From assembly GCA_963700775.1 (NCBI GenBank), contig CAVOYU010000012.1:124001-188000 (forward strand): a DNA stretch of 64,000 bases, in the 5' to 3' direction. Positions within the stretch are counted from its first letter, which is position 1, and every line of letters begins with the position of its first letter. Both the position numbers and the translations under genes were made by a program. The notes beneath the pieces are model-generated. The model did no database searches and was not told where the DNA came from. It worked only from the letters and a program-made list of their open reading frames with translations. Of this stretch, positions 35,816 through 45,161 are shown one piece after another. Source of the DNA: Thermohalobaculum sp963700775. GTDB lineage: Bacteria; Pseudomonadota; Alphaproteobacteria; Rhodobacterales; Rhodobacteraceae.

Positions 35816-37420
35816 TCACGCGATCTCCTCGGCCGGAATCTCGGTTTCCTCGGGATGGGCGCCGCCCATCAGCAGGCCAACCCTCTCGGGGGTCATCTCG
35901 GCCGCCGGGTGCTCCTTCGAGAGCTTGCCGTGGTGGATCACCGCGATCTTGTCGCAGATCGAGAAGATCTCCTCCAGATCCTGGCTGATCACCAGCACCG
36001 CCGAGCCCCTGCCGGCGAGGTCGATCAGCGCCCGGCGGATCACCGAGGCCGCGCCGGCGTCGACGCCCCAGGTCGGCTGGCTGACCACAAGGACACCTGG
36101 CTCGCGCAGGATCTCGCGGCCGACGACGAATTTCTGCAGGTTGCCGCCGGAGAGCGAGGCGGCCACCGGGTTCTCGGACCCGGCGCGCACGTCGAAGGCC
36201 TTGCGCACCCGCTTCGCCCATTCGGCGGCCTTGCCGAAGTCGATCCAGCTTCTGGTCGCCACGCCCTCGGCGGTGTGGTGGGCGAGGATGATGTTCTCGG
36301 AGAGCGTCAGCTCGCCGACCGCGGCGTGGCCGTTGCGTTCCTCGGGGACGAAGGCGGCGCCGGCGAGGCGGCGCCGCGTCGGGTCGGCCCGGCCCATCGC
36401 CTCGCCGTCGATGACGACGACCCCGGCCCGGTCGGCCAGTGTCTCGCCGGTCAGCGCCTCCATCAGTTCGGCCTGGCCCTCGCCCGCGACCCCGGCGATG
36501 CCGACGATCTCGCCGCCATGCACCTCGAGGGAGATGTCCTTGAGGGTGACGCCGAATTCGGAGGTCGCCGGAAGGGTCAGGTGATCGACCAGGAGGCGCA
36601 CCGGCCCGCCGGCGCCGGCCCGTTCCTCCTTCTCGACCCAGGCGATCTGGTCTCCGACCATCATCTCGGCCATCGAGCGGGCGGTCTCGGCCTTGGGGTC
36701 GCAATGGGCGACCACCTTGCCGTGGCGCAGGATGGTGGCGGCGTCGCAGAGCGCCTTCACCTCCTCGAGCTTGTGGGAGATGTAGAGGATCGAGCAGCCC
36801 TCGGCGGCGAGCTTGTTGAGCGTCTCGAACAGCACCTCGGTCTCCTGCGGCGTCAGCACCGAGGTCGGTTCGTCCATGATCAGGAGCTTCGGGTTCTGCA
36901 GCAGGCAGCGGATGATCTCGACCCGCTGCTTCTCGCCGACCGAGAGGGTGTGGACCGCGCGGCGCGGATCGATGGCCAGCCCATAGGCCTCGGACACCTG
37001 CTCGATCCGGTCGGCGAGGGCGCGCATCGGCTCGGGCGGCAGGGCCAGGGCGATGTTCTCGACCACGCTCAGCGCATCGAAGACCGAGAAATGCTGGAAC
37101 ACCATGCCGATGCCCCGCTCGCGGGCCTCGGCCGGCTTGTGGATGACGGTGCGGTGGCCGTTCCAGTGGAACTCGCCGCTGGTCGGCTGCATGACGCCGT
37201 ACATCATCTTGACCAGCGTCGACTTGCCGGCGCCGTTCTCGCCGAGGAGCGCATGCTTCTCGCCGGGCTGGATCACCAGCCCCACATCGTCGTTGGCGGC
37301 GAAGTCGCCGAACCTCTTGACGATGTTCCGCGCCTCGAACAGGGGCGTGCCCGTCGCAGAGCCCGTCGCAGTGCCCGTGCCTGCGACCGTTCCTTTGCCT
37401 GGCCCCGCATCGGCATGCAT
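35816..37420 (-). CDS. ABC transporter ATPase, double NBD (BMP/nucleoside type)
   Basis: The 534-residue protein has two ATP-binding halves, as in sugar/nucleoside importers. NBD1 is about 28-255, with LLGENGAGKST, LSVGEKQRVEI and LLIMDEPTSVL. NBD2 is about 280-515, with a degenerate Walker A region (GIAGVAGEGQ) and LSGGNLQKFVVGREIL. The first 26 residues are a Gly/Thr-rich run (GTGTATGSATGT) encoded by short imperfect tandem repeats, so the true start may be a little downstream. It is the first gene of the transporter operon. Confidence 0.92.
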   Translation of the reverse strand: MHADAGPGKGTVAGTGTATGSATGTPLFEARNIVKRFGDFAANDDVGLVIQPGEKHALLGENGAGKSTLVKMMYGVMQPTSGEFHWNGHRTVIHKPAEARERGIGMVFQHFSVFDALSVVENIALALPPEPMRALADRIEQVSEAYGLAIDPRRAVHTLSVGEKQRVEIIRCLLQNPKLLIMDEPTSVLTPQETEVLFETLNKLAAEGCSILYISHKLEEVKALCDAATILRHGKVVAHCDPKAETARSMAEMMVGDQIAWVEKEERAGAGGPVRLLVDHLTLPATSEFGVTLKDISLEVHGGEIVGIAGVAGEGQAELMEALTGETLADRAGVVVIDGEAMGRADPTRRRLAGAAFVPEERNGHAAVGELTLSENIILAHHTAEGVATRSWIDFGKAAEWAKRVRKAFDVRAGSENPVAASLSGGNLQKFVVGREILREPGVLVVSQPTWGVDAGAASVIRRALIDLAGRGSAVLVISQDLEEIFSICDKIAVIHHGKLSKEHPAAEMTPERVGLLMGGAHPEETEIPAEEIA

Positions 37421-37518
37421 CGGCGCAGTCCTTCCCGGCTGTGTTTCCCCGCGGTCTTCACGTCTTTTTTGTTGTGCCGAGCGTGGTCCCGGGGTCCGCC
37501 ATTGTCAAACGCAATGAC

Positions 37519-37530
37519 GGGAATATTCCC
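37519..37530. promoter_or_regulatory. Perfect 12-bp palindrome upstream of transporter operon
   Basis: GGGAATATTCCC lies about 100 bases upstream of the ATPase start. A TTGACA-like hexamer on the minus strand (37503-37508) lies between them, but no good -10 was found 16-18 bases after it. The palindrome could be a regulator site; it may also be chance. Confidence 0.3.
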
Positions 37531-37586
37531 ACGGGCTTTTTTGAAACTGTGTCGCCGGGCGAGGCGGGCTGCAGAGACGGTGCGGG

Positions 37587-38498
37587 TCAACTCCGGCGTT
37601 CGACGACGAACCGCGCGGCCTGGATCAGCATCCCCGCCGCGGGGCCGTAGGGAGCGAGCCGCGCCTCCGCCTCGGCCACCAGCTCGGCCGCCCGGGCGCG
37701 GGCGCCGCCGGGGCCGAGGATGTGGACGAAGGTCGCCTTGCCGGCGTCGGCGTCCTTGCGCAGCCGCTTGCCGACCTCGGCCTCGCTTCCGGTCAGGTCG
37801 AGAAGGTCGTCGGCGATCTGGAACGCTTCCCCGAGGGCGCGGGCGTAGGCGCGGATGGCGTTCAGGTCGGCATCGGCGGCCTGCGCGACGATTGCGCCCG
37901 CCTCGGCCGCGAACTCGATCAGCGCCCCGGTCTTCAGCGCCTGCAGCCGCTTGACCTGGGCGGCGCCAAGCGGCCCGTCGGCCTTCCCGGCGGCGAGGTC
38001 GATGGCCTGGCCCCCCACCATGCCCGCGTGACCGGAAGCTTGGGCGAGCCGGAGTACCAGCCGCGCCCGGACCGCCGGGTCCGGGTGGGTCGCGGCGTCG
38101 GCGAGGATTTCGAAGGCAAGCGTCTGCAGGGCGTCTCCCGCCAGCACCGCGGTCGCCTCGTCCCAGGCCCTGTGCACCGTGGGCTTGCCGCGCCGCAGGT
38201 CGTCGTCGTCCATGCAGGGCAGGTCGTCATGGATCAGGCTGTAGGCGTGCAGGCACTCGACCGCCGCCGCGGCGCGCTCGGCACCTGCACCGTCCGCGTC
38301 GAAAAGCCGGGCGACCTCCAGTGCGAGAAAGGCCCGCAGCCGCTTGCCGCCGCCCAGGACCGCATAGCGCATCGCCGCCGCCAGCTCCGCTTCGCCGGGC
38401 GTGCCATCGGGGACAGGCAGGCAGGCCTCCAGCATCCTCTCGGTTCGCGCCGCCGCCTCGGCCAGTGCCCGGGCAAAGCTCGGCTCGGATACTGTCAT
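37587..38498 (-). CDS. ispA: (2E,6E)-farnesyl diphosphate synthase
   Basis: The 303-residue polyprenyl synthetase has the first aspartate-rich motif DDLPCMDDDDLRRG (with the FARM spacing of bacterial FPP synthases), GGKRLRAFL, KTGALIEFA and the second aspartate-rich motif DDLLDLTGSE. It condenses IPP and DMAPP to farnesyl diphosphate, the substrate of HpnD. It lies 40 bases after mlaA on the same strand. Geranyl-diphosphate synthase is a less likely alternative. Confidence 0.92.
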   Translation of the reverse strand: MTVSEPSFARALAEAAARTERMLEACLPVPDGTPGEAELAAAMRYAVLGGGKRLRAFLALEVARLFDADGAGAERAAAAVECLHAYSLIHDDLPCMDDDDLRRGKPTVHRAWDEATAVLAGDALQTLAFEILADAATHPDPAVRARLVLRLAQASGHAGMVGGQAIDLAAGKADGPLGAAQVKRLQALKTGALIEFAAEAGAIVAQAADADLNAIRAYARALGEAFQIADDLLDLTGSEAEVGKRLRKDADAGKATFVHILGPGGARARAAELVAEAEARLAPYGPAAGMLIQAARFVVERRS

Positions 38499-38538
38499 GC
38501 TTTCCCCGTTGGCAAGGCGGCCGGCGCCTTGCCGCCGG

Positions 38539-39303
38539 TCACTCGCTGTTGAAGATGTCCGGCAGCGCGTCGGCCCCGCCCTCGTCCCCGGCGATCATCG
38601 CCCGGCGGCGCTGGAGATAGACCGAGCGCAGCGAAATGTAGCTGTCGTCGCTCTTGTAGAGCAGGTCGTCGATCAGAGCAAAGTTGCGGTCGCGCAGGTC
38701 GACGACTTCCACCGCATTCAGCGGGATCGACAGCACTTCCAGGGCCTTCGAATCGGTCACGCCCACATAGGACACATAGGTGGGCGGGTAGAAGGCCAGG
38801 TCGACGACGCGGCCGGCCAGGTCGCGGGTCGTCGAGGGTCCGATGAACGGGAGTACCAGATAGGCGCCCTCGCCGACGCCGTGCTTGGCGAGGGTGATGC
38901 CGAAATCGGTGTCCTCCTCCGGCAGGCCGAATTCGGTCGCCGGGTCGAGCAGTCCGACGGCGCCGACCACGGTGTTGATGGTGAAGCGCCCGAGCGTGCG
39001 CAGTGCCGGCTTGACCTCACCCTGCAGGACGTAGTTGGCAAAGTCGACCGGCAGGTCGAGATAGTTGAAGCCGTTGCCGATCATGTGCTTGAACGTCGCC
39101 GGCATGACGAAGCCGTAGCCCTGGGCGGCCGGCCGGATCAGATTTGTGTCGAGGAAAAGGTTGAAGTCGTGCATCTCGCGGTTGAACCCCTCATAGGGGT
39201 CCGCCGAGGCGAAGCCCGCCTGGGGATCGGCCGATGCACAGGCCGCGAGCTGCAACGCGGCGGACATGGCCGCCAGACGGCGGAGGGCGACTGTCAGGTT
39301 CAT
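38539..39303 (-). CDS. mlaA: MlaA (VacJ) outer-membrane lipoprotein
   Basis: The 254-residue protein has a lipoprotein signal with lipobox LAAC (Cys about 22), then the MlaA core DPYEGFNREMHDFN, NFLxLPVxFAN-type block (LDLPVDFANYVLQGE), FGLPEEDTDFG and VLPFIGPSTTRD. MlaA sits in the outer membrane and removes surface-exposed phospholipids for return by the Mla pathway. No mlaBCDEF genes are in the window. It is probably co-transcribed with ispA. Confidence 0.93.
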   Translation of the reverse strand: MNLTVALRRLAAMSAALQLAACASADPQAGFASADPYEGFNREMHDFNLFLDTNLIRPAAQGYGFVMPATFKHMIGNGFNYLDLPVDFANYVLQGEVKPALRTLGRFTINTVVGAVGLLDPATEFGLPEEDTDFGITLAKHGVGEGAYLVLPFIGPSTTRDLAGRVVDLAFYPPTYVSYVGVTDSKALEVLSIPLNAVEVVDLRDRNFALIDDLLYKSDDSYISLRSVYLQRRRAMIAGDEGGADALPDIFNSE

Positions 39304-39812
39304 TCACTCACTCCGCTAGCCGGTTCAGGCGGGCAGGATTGACATACGGGCATGGCATCCGGCCATTGGCGGCGACACACAGCGACCTGAAAACTAACTC
39401 TCCTGCGGGCACATCTCAATGAAAAGTAGCGATTCCGGGTATTTCCGGCGTGAAATGGATGGGTGATTGCAACAGTAGCGCCCCTAGATCCGGTGTTTGC
39501 AGAGAATTTCCGAGATGAGAGTGCGGATCGCGGGTGCCGCGGCACGCAAGCGGAAGGCGATTGTACGGACGGCAACTCTCGCGGCGGTAGCCGGCGCGGC
39601 ATTTCCGGGCGTCCCGGATGGCACTGATTCGCGCCGGATCCTGACGGTCGGTCTGCGGGCCAGTCTTCAGATCATAAAATGAATATTTCATCATAATTAC
39701 TGCATATTGCGCTGGAATATTAAAGCGTAGATCGGACTGCTGTTCCCCCGCGTGGCGTATGCGGCCTGTGCGGCGGCGGATGCAGGTCCCGTCGCTGCGG
39801 CGAAGGGCAGGT
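39304..39812. other. Intergenic gap between hpnE and mlaA
   Basis: These 509 bases hold no credible gene. A/T-rich patches at about 39370-39440 and 39670-39730 may carry a promoter for the minus-strand mlaA-ispA pair. I found no repeat, hairpin terminator or RNA. Confidence 0.5.
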
Positions 39813-41099
39813 TCATCGCTCCGCGTCCGCGCCGCCGGCGAGCGCCGCGGCCCGCTCGCCGGAGCGGACCGCTCCCTCGATCGTCGCCGGGAGCCCGGTG
39901 GCGGTGGCATCTCCGGCCAGAACGAGATTCGCCAGAGCGGTGCGCGGCGCAAGTCGCTTCGCGACGCCGGCGGGAGACTGGTCGAAGGTCGCGCGCCGCT
40001 CCTTGTTGATCCTAGCCGCCTCATACCGCGCGCCGGGGCCAAGGCCGAGGGCGCGGGCTGTCGCGGACCAAAGCTCCGGGATCAGCTCATCGCCGGCTTC
40101 CCCGGCGACGCCCAGGGCACTGGCGGCGGAAATGGTGACGCTCGCAACGTCGCCGCGCGTGAAGATCCACTGCACGGACGAGGAGAGAACGCCGAGGATC
40201 GGCGGCGTGCCGGGCGGCGGCGGGGCGGGCAGCCGGAAGAAGGCGTTGAGAATGGCGCAACCGTCGTCCGGAGGGTCGATCCCCGGCAAGGCGCCGGCGA
40301 GGACGGACCGCAGCCGGGACGGGGGCAGGGCGAGGATCACCCGGTCCGCCGGGCCGAGAGGCTCGTCGCCGTCGGCAAAGCGCAGAAGGACGGCGCGGTG
40401 GCCGTCGCGGTCGACGGTGCGCAGCGTGCGGCCGAACCGGAGTCCGGCGCCCTGCCGCCGCAGGTGGTCGATGGCCGGATCGACCAGCGCATCGCCGAGA
40501 CCGCGCGGCGCCAGCATCGGGCGGCAATGCTGTCCGCCCCTGGCGAAGGTCTCGCGCAGCACCGCCCAGAGCAGGGCCGCGGAGGCATGCTCGGGCGGGG
40601 CGTTGACGGCGGCGAGTGTCAGCGGCACCCAGAAGCGGGACCAGGCCGGGCCGCGGGCGGGGATCGCCTCGGCGACGGTGCGGTCCGCTCGCGCGAGGCC
40701 GAGCCGGAGACCGGCGAGGTAATCGGTGGCCCGCGTCTCCGGGACGCGCCGGCCCGGTGCGGCGATCCACCAGGGCAGCGGACCGCCGTTCGGCCGCACG
40801 GTCCAGCGCCGCCCGTCCGCCAGATCGACGAACGGAAAGCCGGCGGGCCGGTCGACCATCCGGCCGGTGGCGCCGATGGCGGCCAGATAGGCCCGTGCCG
40901 AACGGTTGCCGCTGAGGATCAGGTGGTTGCCGTTGTCGATCTCGCAGCCGAGGCGGGGGTCGCGGAAGCTGCGGCAGCGCCCGCCGGCGAAACGGTTGGC
41001 TTCGTGGATCACCACATGCCGGCCCCGCGCCGTCAGCCGAACCGCGGCCGAGAGCCCGGCCAGCCCGGCGCCGACGATGTGGACCGTGCCGTCAGCCAT
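39813..41099 (-). CDS. hpnE: Hydroxysqualene dehydroxylase
   Basis: The 428-residue FAD enzyme begins with VHIVGAGLAGLSAAVRL (dinucleotide-binding fold) and HEANRFAGGRCRSF, and ends with the FAD-contact block LVLAGDATATGLPATIEGAVRSGERAA. It matches HpnE, which reduces hydroxysqualene to squalene. Its ATG overlaps hpnD by 8 bases, completing the contiguous hpnC-hpnD-hpnE set. Confidence 0.93.
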   Translation of the reverse strand: MADGTVHIVGAGLAGLSAAVRLTARGRHVVIHEANRFAGGRCRSFRDPRLGCEIDNGNHLILSGNRSARAYLAAIGATGRMVDRPAGFPFVDLADGRRWTVRPNGGPLPWWIAAPGRRVPETRATDYLAGLRLGLARADRTVAEAIPARGPAWSRFWVPLTLAAVNAPPEHASAALLWAVLRETFARGGQHCRPMLAPRGLGDALVDPAIDHLRRQGAGLRFGRTLRTVDRDGHRAVLLRFADGDEPLGPADRVILALPPSRLRSVLAGALPGIDPPDDGCAILNAFFRLPAPPPPGTPPILGVLSSSVQWIFTRGDVASVTISAASALGVAGEAGDELIPELWSATARALGLGPGARYEAARINKERRATFDQSPAGVAKRLAPRTALANLVLAGDATATGLPATIEGAVRSGERAAALAGGADAER

Positions 41100-41994
41100 C
41101 GCGGGGGGCGATGGGGCCGGCGAGGCAGCGCAGCCCCAGCCAGAGTTTGCGCGCGGGCGACAGGGTGACCGGTCCGTTGCCGGGGTGGAAGCCGCGCGCC
41201 TCCATGGCCGCGAGGTAGCCCTCGTAGACCCCGGTCATCATCAGGGCGGGGGCGAGGGTCCTGCGGCCGTGCCCCGCGAAGCCGCGCCGCGCGGCGGCAA
41301 AGTCGGCGCGGGCGAGGCGGCCGACCTCGGCGCGGGCCCGCCAGAGGCCGGGGTGCCGGGCGGCGGCCTCCGGGTCCGGTGGGACGCCGGCCCGGTCCAG
41401 CGCCTCGCGCGGCAGATAGAGGCGGCCGAGGGCGGCGTCCTCCTCCACGTCGCGGAGGATGTTTGTGAGCTGGAAGGCGTCGCCGAGATGCAGCGCCGCG
41501 GCGTCGGACTGCGGTCCCAGCCTGGCGCCGAAGACGCGTACCGACAGCGCTCCGATGGAGCCCGCCACCCGCCGGGTATAGGCGCGGAGCCGCTCCAGCG
41601 GGGGCGCGACAAGGGGGCCGTCGGCGTCGGTCTCCATGCCCTCGATCAGCAGCAGGAACTCGGATACCGGCAGGTCGTATCTGGCCATCGGCCCGGCCAG
41701 CGCCCGGCCGACCGCCGAGACCGGCCGGCCGGCATGGGCGCGGCCGATCTCGTCGCGCCACTCGGCCAGCAGGCGGCGCTTCTCGGCGGCGGGCCAGGGG
41801 CCGTCGGCGATGTCGTCGATGATGCGCGCGAAGGCATAGATCGCCCGCATGGCGTCGCGGCGGGGTCTGGAGAGCACCCGCATCCCGGCGGCAAACGAGG
41901 TGCGCGCCTCGGCGGTGATGGCGTCGGCGACCCGCTGCGGGTCGGCTCCCGGCGGCGCGGGGGCGGGGGCGAGGCCGTCGGGCGGAGCGGTCAC
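41092..41994 (-). CDS. hpnD: Presqualene diphosphate synthase
   Basis: The 300-residue squalene/phytoene-synthase-family enzyme has the aspartate-rich motifs ARIIDDIADGP and NILRDVEEDAALGRLYLP. It couples two farnesyl diphosphates to presqualene diphosphate. The GTG start (41994) overlaps the hpnC stop (GTGA). The N-terminal Ala/Pro-rich 20 residues are unconserved. Confidence 0.92.
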   Translation of the reverse strand: MTAPPDGLAPAPAPPGADPQRVADAITAEARTSFAAGMRVLSRPRRDAMRAIYAFARIIDDIADGPWPAAEKRRLLAEWRDEIGRAHAGRPVSAVGRALAGPMARYDLPVSEFLLLIEGMETDADGPLVAPPLERLRAYTRRVAGSIGALSVRVFGARLGPQSDAAALHLGDAFQLTNILRDVEEDAALGRLYLPREALDRAGVPPDPEAAARHPGLWRARAEVGRLARADFAAARRGFAGHGRRTLAPALMMTGVYEGYLAAMEARGFHPGNGPVTLSPARKLWLGLRCLAGPIAPRDG

Positions 41995-42848
41995 GGACGG
42001 AGCAGGCGGCCGAGGCCGGCGGCGAGCCCGGCGAGCAGGTCGGCCCGGGAGTGCTTCACCCGCCGCGCCAGCGGATCCTCGCGCCGGAGCCGCGCCGCCA
42101 GTCGCCGGGCGAGGCGGTGGATCGCCGCGACCTCGGCCGCCAGCCGCCGGTCGCGGACGATCCCCGAGAGCGGTTGGGCGCGGTCGAGCAGCCGGTCGCA
42201 GCCGTCTAGGCAGCGGTCCAGCACCTGCCGCAGCCCCGGCGCGGCCGCGGGCGCGTCGAGGGCGGATACGCCGGTTCCGGCCGCCTCCATCCAGTCCAGC
42301 GGCAGGTAGACCCGGTCGAGGGAAAGCCGATCCTCGGCGCAGTCCTGCAGGTGGTTCAGCACCTGCAAGGCGGCGCAGAGCGCGTCGCCCGGCGCCTGGG
42401 TCTCGCGGCGCTCGCCGTGGAGGTCCAGCAGGAAGCGCCCGACCGGATGGGCCGAGAGCGCGCAATAGGCCATCAGCTCGGCCCAGTCGCTGTAGCGGAG
42501 TTTGGTTGCGTCCTGCCGGAAGGCTTTCAGCAGGTCGCGGGCATGGGTGTCGGGCAGGCCGGCGGCGGCCAGGCTGTCGCGGAGGCGGACGGCCTTCTCT
42601 GGCCCGTGTGCGTCCGGCGAGAGGCCCGCCTCGAAGGCATCGAGGCGGCGAAGCTTCTCCTGCGGTGGCAGGCCGGGGCTGTCGGCGATGTCGTCGGCGG
42701 CACGGGCGAAGGCATAGAAAGCGAGCACATGCGGCCGGAGCCGGGGTGCGACCAGCCGCGAGGCCACGGGGAAATTCTCGTCGCCCGGGCCCTTGCCCGA
42801 CGGCATCTCGATCCTCTCGGTCAGCGGTTCGGCAGCCTGGTCGGCCAT
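41991..42848 (-). CDS. hpnC: Hydroxysqualene synthase
   Basis: The 285-residue paralogue of HpnD has ENFPVASRLVAPRLRPHV, YAFARAADDIADSP and LQVLNHLQDCAEDRLSLDRVYLP. It converts presqualene diphosphate to hydroxysqualene. The ATG is preceded by an ideal GAGGAG. It is the first gene of the hpnCDE set, about 110 bases after the HpnA-like gene. Confidence 0.93.
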   Translation of the reverse strand: MADQAAEPLTERIEMPSGKGPGDENFPVASRLVAPRLRPHVLAFYAFARAADDIADSPGLPPQEKLRRLDAFEAGLSPDAHGPEKAVRLRDSLAAAGLPDTHARDLLKAFRQDATKLRYSDWAELMAYCALSAHPVGRFLLDLHGERRETQAPGDALCAALQVLNHLQDCAEDRLSLDRVYLPLDWMEAAGTGVSALDAPAAAPGLRQVLDRCLDGCDRLLDRAQPLSGIVRDRRLAAEVAAIHRLARRLAARLRREDPLARRVKHSRADLLAGLAAGLGRLLRP

Positions 42849-42956
42849 CTGGTCTCCTCGGCGGCGTGCCCCCGGCCGGTGGCGGCACCATACCGGCGGG
42901 TCCGGGGCAAGACAATCAGCGCGGGCGGCATGACGGCAGGGCGGATCGGCCCGAAG

Positions 42957-43942
42957 TCAGCCGAGCCTGCCGGTCTCCCGCATCCATCGCACCGCATCGT
43001 GCAGCGCGCTCTCGACCGGGGGCGGGGCGAAGCCGAGTTCCGCCCGCGCCTTGGCGTTCGAGAACCGGACGCGGCGCCCGGCGAGGCGGACCGCGGTCAG
43101 GGGCGCGGCCGGCGGGCGCCCGGTCAGCTTCGCGAGCCCGGCTTCGACGCGCGCCGCCGCCAGGGCGAGCCGGTGCGGCACGGTGAAACGCGGCGGCGCG
43201 GCGCCGGTCTGCGCGCAGACCATCGCCGCCAGCTCGGCCATGGAGAGGTCCGTGCCGGTCAGCAGGTAGCGCTCGCCGCTTCGGCCGCGGTCGCGGGCCG
43301 AGATCACGCCCTCGGCCAGTGCCCGCACGTCCGCGAGGTTCAACATGCAATCCAGCATCGCCGGCATGTCCCCGGCCGCCAGGCCGCGGATCATGCGCGA
43401 AGCCGGGGTCATCCGGTGGTCGCCCGGGCCGACCGGGAACGAGGGCTGGACGATCACCACATGCTGGCCCATGCGCGCCGTCGCCAGCGCGGCCAGCTCG
43501 GCCTCGCGCTTGGTGCGGGGGTAGGGGCCGAGCAGTTGCGTGGGCGGAAGCTCCACGGTCCCGTCGAGGACCGCCTCGCCCCGGTCCGGGCCGCCGATCA
43601 GGGTGACATGGCCGGAGACGTGGACCATGGGTGCCCCGGCCAGGCGGGCGGCGATCAGCACCTCGCAGGTGCCGCGCATGTTGACCCGGTCGTAGAGCAC
43701 CCGGCGCGGCAGCCAGAGATCGGTCAGCGCGGCGCAGTGAATCACCGCCGAAGTCCCGGCGGCGGCGCGCCCCAGCGCCTCCGGGTCGAGGATCGAGCCC
43801 TCGATCCGCTCGGCGCCTTCCGGAAGCGGCGCCGGGAAGGCGATGTCGAAGCCCCGTACCGCCTCGCCGCGCGCGGCGAGCAGCGCCGCGACATGTCCGC
43901 CGAGGAACCCGCCGGCCCCGGTGACGAAGTCGGCCCGCTCAC
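42957..43942 (-). pseudogene. HpnA-like NAD-dependent epimerase/reductase, frameshifted near start
   Basis: The extended short-chain dehydrogenase has FVTGAGGFLGGHVAALLAA as the nucleotide-binding loop, HCAALTDLWLP, the active-site YPRTKREAE and PSFPVGPGDHRMTP. The frame holding the whole domain has no start codon before a GTG at 43745, which would delete about 60 N-terminal residues including the cofactor loop. A GTG at 43942 overlaps the upstream stop (GTGA) and needs one added base near 43930 to read into ADFVTGAGGF. So a one-base deletion is likely, real or technical. Its place before hpnCDE matches HpnA-like proteins of hopanoid loci. Confidence 0.75.
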
Positions 43943-44976
43943 CCGCCCCCCTTGCGGCAGAGCAGGAGGCCGGAGTCGAGGACCGAGCCCGCGACCAGCA
44001 CGCCGCCCGCCAGAACGCCCACCGAGGCGCCGGAGAAGAGCTCGCCCAGCGGGTCGTCGAACAGCACCTCGATCCTGCGGTCGATGTCGACCCTGAGCAG
44101 CCGCGAGGGTGCGTTGTCGCGCCAGCCGTGGAGGTAAGCGGCGGCGCGCGGGATGCTGGGATGCACCGCCACGATCAGCCCGCCGAGCCTGTCATAGGTC
44201 AGGTTGTCGGGCCCGCCCGGCAGGTCCACCGCCCGGTCGAGCCGGTGGTGCAGCCGGAAGGCGCGGGTCTCGGCCACCCAGAGCCCGGCGATGCCGTTGG
44301 CGAAGGAAAGGCCGGTCTCCTCGATCCGGGGCGGGGCGGTGCCGGCGGTGTCGAGCGAGACCACCCGTCCGCTGGTCGAGCCGGGCTTGAGATCCGCCCA
44401 TGAGATCCCGCAATGGCCCCGGTCGAGGGTCACCCTCAGGGCCTGGCCCTCGCCGGCGAACATCAGGTCGTTGGCGCGGCAGAGTTCGGGGTCCGAACGG
44501 GTGGCGCGGGTGGTGAAGCTGCCGGCGGACAGGGTGCCGTCCACCACCGAGACGCCGCCGTCGCGGCTGCGGTTGACGAAGGCGATCCGCCTGCCGTCGT
44601 CGGACACGGCGAGCCCGTGCGGGAACAGACCGCCCGCCACGGTGCCGGCCGGGATCAGCGGGCTCGCCCAGTTGCTGCCATCGGTCAGCCGCGGCAGGCT
44701 CACCTCGTAGAGCCCGCCCTCCGGCGCCCGGCTGGGACGGCGCTCCAGCGCCAGGGCGTTGGCCGCCGAGAGGACAAGGGTCTCGCCGTCGGGCAGCAGC
44801 TCCATGTCCTCGACCCCGACGACCGGGAGCCCGGTGCCGGAATCGGTCAACTGGATGTGGGCGCAGTCGTCGAGCGTGAAGCGCGCCGGGAGGGCATCGG
44901 GGGGCCGGAAGACCCAGAACAGCGGCAGCGAGACCACCACCAGGACCACAAGGAACGACTGGATCCCCCGCTTCAT
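43939..44976 (-). CDS. SMP-30/paraoxonase-like beta-propeller protein
   Basis: The 345-residue protein has an N-terminal membrane anchor or signal (about 5-23, QSFLVVLVVVSLPLFWVF). Beta-propeller repeats follow, with GVEDMELLPDGE, GLFPHGLAVSDDGR, CRANDLMFAG, LSFANGIAGL and GGPDNLTYDRLGG, as in arylesterase/SMP-30/strictosidine-synthase-like proteins that hydrolyse lactones or esters using calcium. The periplasmic domain's substrate is unknown. Its stop overlaps the HpnA-like GTG, so it may lead the hopanoid transcript. Confidence 0.8.
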   Translation of the reverse strand: MKRGIQSFLVVLVVVSLPLFWVFRPPDALPARFTLDDCAHIQLTDSGTGLPVVGVEDMELLPDGETLVLSAANALALERRPSRAPEGGLYEVSLPRLTDGSNWASPLIPAGTVAGGLFPHGLAVSDDGRRIAFVNRSRDGGVSVVDGTLSAGSFTTRATRSDPELCRANDLMFAGEGQALRVTLDRGHCGISWADLKPGSTSGRVVSLDTAGTAPPRIEETGLSFANGIAGLWVAETRAFRLHHRLDRAVDLPGGPDNLTYDRLGGLIVAVHPSIPRAAAYLHGWRDNAPSRLLRVDIDRRIEVLFDDPLGELFSGASVGVLAGGVLVAGSVLDSGLLLCRKGGG

Positions 44977-45161
44977 GCCGGCGACCCGGTGCCGTCGCCG
45001 AAGACCCCGGCCAGCGTCCCAAATTCCGCGCCGCTCAGCGGGTGCGCCATGGCAGATTATCCCTTGCCCGTCCCACCCCGGACCCTATCCCCGTGGCCCT
45101 GCGGGTGCAACGGCAGCGGACGTGGACGGGCATTCCGGGCCGGCGGCAGGGGAGCTGGGCC

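Noticed and set aside
42849..42956. N-terminal extension of HpnD/HpnC frames upstream into this gap
   Set aside because: The extension has shadow composition; hpnC has an ideal ribosome-binding site at its ATG and hpnD a GTGA overlap.
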